The notes under the pieces: model-generated | Seen by the model: only the letters and a program-made list of their open reading frames with translations | The model's database searches: none | What the model was told of the DNA's origin: nothing | Assembly: GCF_030409225.1 (NCBI RefSeq) | Contig: NZ_JAUFPK010000004.1 | Coordinates: 513,879 to 563,026 of the forward strand | Source of the DNA: Aquisalimonas lutea | Lineage (GTDB): Bacteria > Pseudomonadota > Gammaproteobacteria > Nitrococcales > Aquisalimonadaceae | DNA: 49,148 bases | Reading direction: 5' to 3' | Shown here: piece by piece, positions 47,001 through 49,148 of the stretch | How the letters are laid out: the number at the start of each line of letters is the position of its first letter | Numbering within the stretch: the first letter of the stretch is position 1 | Position numbers and translations under genes: made by a program

Positions 47001-48213
47001 CGGGCAGGCCGTTATCGGCGTTGTGCGCAGCGCCGGCCGGATGAGCGCCCGCATCGTCGGGGAGTTCGCTGAACTCTCCGGACGATACGGAGTTCTCGGT
47101 ATCGGCATCCAGGTACCAGCGCGAGTCCAAGCCCACACTACTCCCGGCTTCGGGCGGCTCATCTAAGGATGGAGTATCACGCCGGAGAGTACCGGCGACG
47201 TCATTGGGAATAGCTTCGCCGTTCAGGTCCAACGGAATTTGACCGGAGTATGTACCATTCAGCCCATTTCCGTAAACGGCTTCGCCGGGTGCGTTACTCC
47301 CGTGATTTGAAGGTAGCCACATCCCTGTGCCATCCATTTCATCAAGGTAAGGATCTCCTATCTCATTTGTATTACCATTTTCAGAAACGCTAGTCTCAGT
47401 AGTCGCCACCGGACGCATCAAAAAGTCATTTCCATTCCCATAATCACCAAAACTATATGATGACGGCTTATCAATGTGCTTTAACGTGCCATCCTCATAT
47501 GCAATTGTTCGAATAGTAATTCCGTTATTAATTCCTTGTTCTGGATTATTACGGTAACTATCTATAGCAACGAACCTAGTACCGTCGGAAAGCTCGCCGG
47601 ACCACATATCGCCGCGCGCGTAGCCTTCCTCATTACCAAGCATGGCTGCCGTCTGGTCTAAGGCTTCCCCGACCCGCAGAACGTCACCGGCAAGCCGGTC
47701 ATCAATAGCCTGCCCAAATGCCGCGTCACTGTTGGCGAAACCTTCAGGAAAACTCTTTCCGGATAATCTGACTACTTGCCCGATCTCGTTTTCTCCGACA
47801 AGATCGACTTGGGTAACCATGGACAAATCTACGTTGCCTTCCGGACCGGCAACCTGAAGTGATCTTTCATTAATCTCAACCTCGTATCGGTGCTCGTCAG
47901 TATTAATCTCCTTGTACATACGATCATTGCCCCAGGAAACATCTCCTACTGGGGTCCCCACTTCGAATGATCCCGTTTCATTCCATCCAATATAACCACC
48001 AGCTGAAAAACCAAGCCCGGAAATTTCTGGCCCAATCTGCCCTTTATCATTGATGCCGAGCTTCACTGAGGGCACCCCATTAGCGAACTCTCGCATACCG
48101 ATATCGGGAATCGGCAGTGCTGGTGCTGCGTCCGACGCTGAACTCGCTGCGCTATCGCCCGGACCTGATCCGGAGATGTTTCGACCGCGTTCCGTCGCGT
48201 TCCTGTCCGTCAT
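41008..48213 (-). CDS. Giant RTX protein secreted by type I system, probable acylated toxin or adhesin
   Basis: A 2401-residue protein. Map by eye: N-terminal unique region 1-440; Gly/Ser/Ala-rich 500-610; hydrophobic glycine-zipper 611-662 (GSTIGGAIGSVIPVVGTVIG); mixed domain 690-980; RTX block 1 at 984-1200; Pro/Ala linker 1290-1455; RTX block 2 at 1456-1750; cadherin-like repeats 1797-2140; five DxDxDG-type loops at 2155-2260; acidic Ala-rich tail with the type I signal. GGxGxDxLx nonapeptides are plentiful. An ATG at 48213 with GAGG ten bases upstream is preferred over TTG at 48222. Acylation is inferred from the neighbouring HlyC-type enzyme. The first ~350 codons are AT-rich. Target cells are unknown. 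Confidence 0.88.
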   Translation of the reverse strand: MTDRNATERGRNISGSGPGDSAASSASDAAPALPIPDIGMREFANGVPSVKLGINDKGQIGPEISGLGFSAGGYIGWNETGSFEVGTPVGDVSWGNDRMYKEINTDEHRYEVEINERSLQVAGPEGNVDLSMVTQVDLVGENEIGQVVRLSGKSFPEGFANSDAAFGQAIDDRLAGDVLRVGEALDQTAAMLGNEEGYARGDMWSGELSDGTRFVAIDSYRNNPEQGINNGITIRTIAYEDGTLKHIDKPSSYSFGDYGNGNDFLMRPVATTETSVSENGNTNEIGDPYLDEMDGTGMWLPSNHGSNAPGEAVYGNGLNGTYSGQIPLDLNGEAIPNDVAGTLRRDTPSLDEPPEAGSSVGLDSRWYLDADTENSVSSGEFSELPDDAGAHPAGAAHNADNGLPDNDGLDRPQGNRTGAPAESDGEVPELEPGQGEHPAGDAHVNQVEAGSAVASGGAAAFGSLLNRQLDPDSAGEQFAVDTLNSTFQSTAVDVVNAPSGGVTSGGLGANLGAGAVGAGAGLVAGELSESLGFDGSSFGDRLGSAMTEQAVAAGFDAALDATGSSLGTASDAATAMSSGASLMNAGVSLGASIATSQLTSELGLGAETEAGAVMSAVGSTVGSTIGGAIGSVIPVVGTVIGSVVGQFIGSVIGSVVGDLFGSEPDFPPPPKAHATLSMAEDGSLDVTDVGDANGGNGGGLMLAVQGAADTIDGIVDAVGGRFLEPDAVGDLTLRYEARDGVYVNGTEVDSVDAGVNRLVAEALQATPIAGGDVHVKRALYNHLEAGEVDIAALKDELATAQRYSAYQEQAHRIEEIAGQEDVQEELSALAAGDLDEAELSESAALVHDYRAIKAEAKALGLDQPHPHDNASRANQAFAEAGISLDDVTAGDLVLADEHGELIIGVRRPGQEDAALGDLDHVRVDAYAADFDAAALYLPDGGSWSLQALMDAVGVEPGAGPVDVGEALRAAHGAAGDAVRAGTADGDVIEGTGADEVLIGLGGSDVLNGGAGADTLIGGRGADVLRGGAGEDTAAYTASDGGVRMDLEAGEGYGGYAQGDTLEAVEHVTGSAHDDVLSGDTEANTLDGGVGADTLVGREGADTLIGGAGDDALYGGAGDDRISAGEGADVVAGGAGDDHVLAGAGTDRVSGGGGDDVIVGGEGDDLLAGGAGRDVVHGDAGDDVLVAAGDGDRLSGGEGSDTAIYEGARDTYRTQVDDAGNLYIAAADGGGAADRLDGIEQVRFADGVATADELIADAESRSQALAALADLAELDEERRQYLTTGRPSVGGTVLGDAAAIGVAAVLATEGAPAAERLGDTPAAGEGASGTVEEGAAVPAQPAVAEPAPVTAAPGLVPVADAIPSPVETAGPGDGSTEPLLLAPVPAGVESTVASARWPEAAMPPEVAELLPVTNGLVPVEAGDAASAPETDDAPPNAGDGDSGGPVPGDGMGIPAVEGTGGADQLEALDERSAVFGYGGDDVLISGEGNDILYGGAGDDEFVASAGEDRFHGDPGFDRVTYAAAESPVAVDLGRGTGLAGTAAGDSYVSVEAVTGTAYGDLLRAANTGSTLIGGAGDDQLTGRGGADRLRGGEGADSLEGGAGADRLAGGEGDDRLFAGDGPDTLEGGAGDDLLDAGAGADVLRGGSGADILIGGGGDDVLRGGAGVDELVGGAGDDEIHVDGADDLAFVDGGAGRDTVIADESLGAGANLGRLAGVEVFKGSAADDVVDAGFGLDRIDGGAGNDRVRLTDVSVFDVESFDWSDDRSRLTITHQGESVSVSNAAVELAEGTVRLGGVDNAPFVASGPDTLSTDEDTSLRLTPEDLQPEVRDVDPGDSGPVTIASVAGVDVGLSRGIHDGYWDADPGAGDTARFAGQRTDYDISAHGDHIRVADPDQGSVERLQGVHELRFTENQDSVFIGRAETRHGTVEVDEAIRYTPDANYNSNHGGPELLDYEISIDGSPRAPAQARMDVQPVNDAPRLAMAEASYDGTYNFRTMSFGMLVPDMAASGNHAEKAFWEAEGAGRVLGVDVEDTDGKADGAGTLTYRLAEEPAWGEVDLRQDGSFDYRLNKGDDRPYADLYTGDLSDLPDQDQSILERHRIVTPEGFDEVSEDQAEHPRFQVEIEDADGATTTETVHLTNAEPSGGGGGCPVALDLDGDGLEFRDIDDSDVLADVNGDGRADRTAWIGTDDGLLALDRDGDGTVDLDGFDEIRFSDDHPDARTDMEGLALAHDTNDNGRLDAGDERWSEFGVWRDADGDGETDRGEFVGMDEAGIRSIGLESDRQPEVAADGDVQIFGRSAFTRTDGSTGIAGDTAFRYAAANEDAAGPSGSTKAGEGSADGSEAAPPSADELASTWALRLAQEQAARAANEPGAGDDIPVPLEFAVPDEADAADTATVGG

Positions 48214-48231
48214 TCCCCACAATCCTCTTGC

Positions 48232-49083
48232 CTATTCTCCGTACTCCCGTTGCCATTGCTCGGCTCGACGGGCCGCCTCACGGCGGCCTTCCTCATCCAG
48301 GAACCACTGCCATGTCTCCGACCACTCGGCTGACGCCCAGTCGTGGCCGTTGTCCGCCGCGATCTTCGCCCATTTGAACGCCTCAACCGGATCCTGCGGC
48401 ACGCCGAGCCCTTGGATATGGGCGTTGTAGAGCATGTACTGGGCCTGGCTCTCCCCCTGTCGGGCAGCTTCGAGGAACCATTGCACACCCTGGCCGTAAT
48501 CCTGCTCGACGCCACTACCCCACATGTACGCCGTCCCCAACAGCCTCTGCGCTACGGCCTGCCCCTGCTCCGCAGCCCGACGGAACCACCTGGCAGCCAA
48601 CTCCGCATCGCGCTCGACACCCTCGCCTTCTTCATACATTAAGCCAAGATTTGTTTGAGCTGCCGAACTCCCTTGTTCGGCAGCTTCCCGATACAGTTCA
48701 AATGCACGCTCGTCGTCGACATCAACACCGACGCCGTTTGAATAAACGTAACCAAGACCTACCACCGCATCTGTATAACCCTGTTGCGCCGAACGCTGCA
48801 GCCACTGGTTCGCTACATCCAAATTCTCAGAAACTCCGTAACCGCTGCCATAGAGCTTTGCGACGTAGAACTGCGCCTCGGCATCCCCCGCCTCGGCCTC
48901 CGGCATGAGTTCTTCGTAGGCCTCTTCGTAGTTTCCGGACTCGAACGCCTCCACACCCGCCGCCGTATCGGCGACGGCCACGTCAGCGGCCATGCAAAGC
49001 AATAAACTGATAACCAGCGCACTACCGCGCCCGGTCAGAGGATCAGAGATGATTCGAAGGTAGGGCATCGGATCCGTCCGCAT
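48232..49083 (-). CDS. Sel1-repeat exported protein preceding the RTX gene
   Basis: A 283-residue protein with a signal-like N-terminus (ALVISLLLCMAADVAVADT) and five to six Sel1 repeats, each of about 36 residues with the A-x-x-LG-x-x-Y-x-x-G pattern (for example AVVGLGYVYSNGVGVDVD, AQTNLGLMYEEGEGVERD, AQRLLGTAYMWGSGVEQD). Sel1 domains form protein-binding helical solenoids. It lies 18 bases before the RTX start, on the same strand, and shares its lower GC. It may be a periplasmic partner or regulator of the RTX system. Alternative start 49068 is possible. Confidence 0.87.
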   Translation of the reverse strand: MRTDPMPYLRIISDPLTGRGSALVISLLLCMAADVAVADTAAGVEAFESGNYEEAYEELMPEAEAGDAEAQFYVAKLYGSGYGVSENLDVANQWLQRSAQQGYTDAVVGLGYVYSNGVGVDVDDERAFELYREAAEQGSSAAQTNLGLMYEEGEGVERDAELAARWFRRAAEQGQAVAQRLLGTAYMWGSGVEQDYGQGVQWFLEAARQGESQAQYMLYNAHIQGLGVPQDPVEAFKWAKIAADNGHDWASAEWSETWQWFLDEEGRREAARRAEQWQREYGE

Positions 49084-49106
49084 GGCCTTCGTCCTTGTAT
49101 GGAAAA

Positions 49107-49135
49107 ATTACACCACGTGCTCCGCGCACCGCAAA
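49107..49135 (-). promoter_or_regulatory. Candidate promoter of the Sel1-RTX operon
   Basis: On the minus strand, TTTGCG (plus 49130-49135) is spaced 17 from TGTAAT (plus 49107-49112), 24 bases before the Sel1 start. The spacer holds GTGC-GCGGA-GCAC, a small inverted repeat. The -35 is weak and the window ends here, so upstream promoters may exist. Confidence 0.35.
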
Positions 49136-49148
49136 CCCACTAATGGCA

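Noticed and set aside
44686-47166. 826-codon plus-strand open frame opposite the RTX gene
   Set aside because: High-GC repeats of GGxGxDxLx codons leave the opposite frame without stops; no family similarity.

Overview
High-GC (roughly two-thirds G+C by eye) chromosomal DNA of a free-living, Gram-negative, motile bacterium, most likely a halophilic or halotolerant gammaproteobacterium. The evidence is a ProVWX glycine-betaine importer, a DcaP-like outer-membrane porin, YhcB/ZapG, MlaEFD-type lipid transport, PepN, a chemoreceptor with a FliA-type promoter and many GTAG/GTGG REP palindromes. A relative of Ectothiorhodospiraceae or Halomonadaceae is my guess; the sequence does not fix the genus. 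No tRNA, rRNA, CRISPR array, integrase or insertion sequence was found.

Layout. 49-3272 (minus): proV-proW-proX osmoprotectant import. 3600-3870 (plus): a noncoding stretch of successive hairpins closed by a strong terminator, a candidate small RNA. 4201-9900: zapG, a conserved hypothetical, the porin, a small secreted protein and a lipoprotein. 10049-10534: moaC. 10771-17427 (minus): a complete malonate-use cluster, with GntR regulator, TRAP transporter (P, Q, M), malonyl-CoA decarboxylase and malonyl-CoA synthetase. 18187-21530: phhB, and divergently lutABC for lactate oxidation. 21820-23915: TPP riboswitch and thiC. 24069-28964: small membrane proteins, two coupled hotdog thioesterases with a DUF2750 protein, a chemoreceptor and an RNase AM-like PHP exonuclease. 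29037-32578 (plus): a STAS-MlaE / MlaF / MlaD / PqiC-like lipoprotein operon. Then an SDR, pepN and the RTX locus.

The most unusual locus is 36298-49083 (minus). It is a compact run of a Sel1-repeat exported protein, a 2401-residue RTX protein, a HlyC-type lysine acyltransferase, a type I secretion ABC ATPase, its HlyD-type adaptor and a GNAT protein. The RTX protein has a glycine-zipper hydrophobic segment, few lysines, two RTX blocks and a C-terminal run of DxDxDG calcium loops. Its first ~350 codons and the Sel1 gene are much more AT-rich than the rest, so the locus looks mosaic. Gene order (A-C-B-D, with Sel1 in front and GNAT behind) differs from the classical hlyCABD order.

Six intergenic clusters carry about 39 REP elements, mostly in inverted pairs. 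Their inner stems differ between copies but stay complementary. Two clusters have been amplified into tandem arrays with exact periods of 109 and 196 bp.
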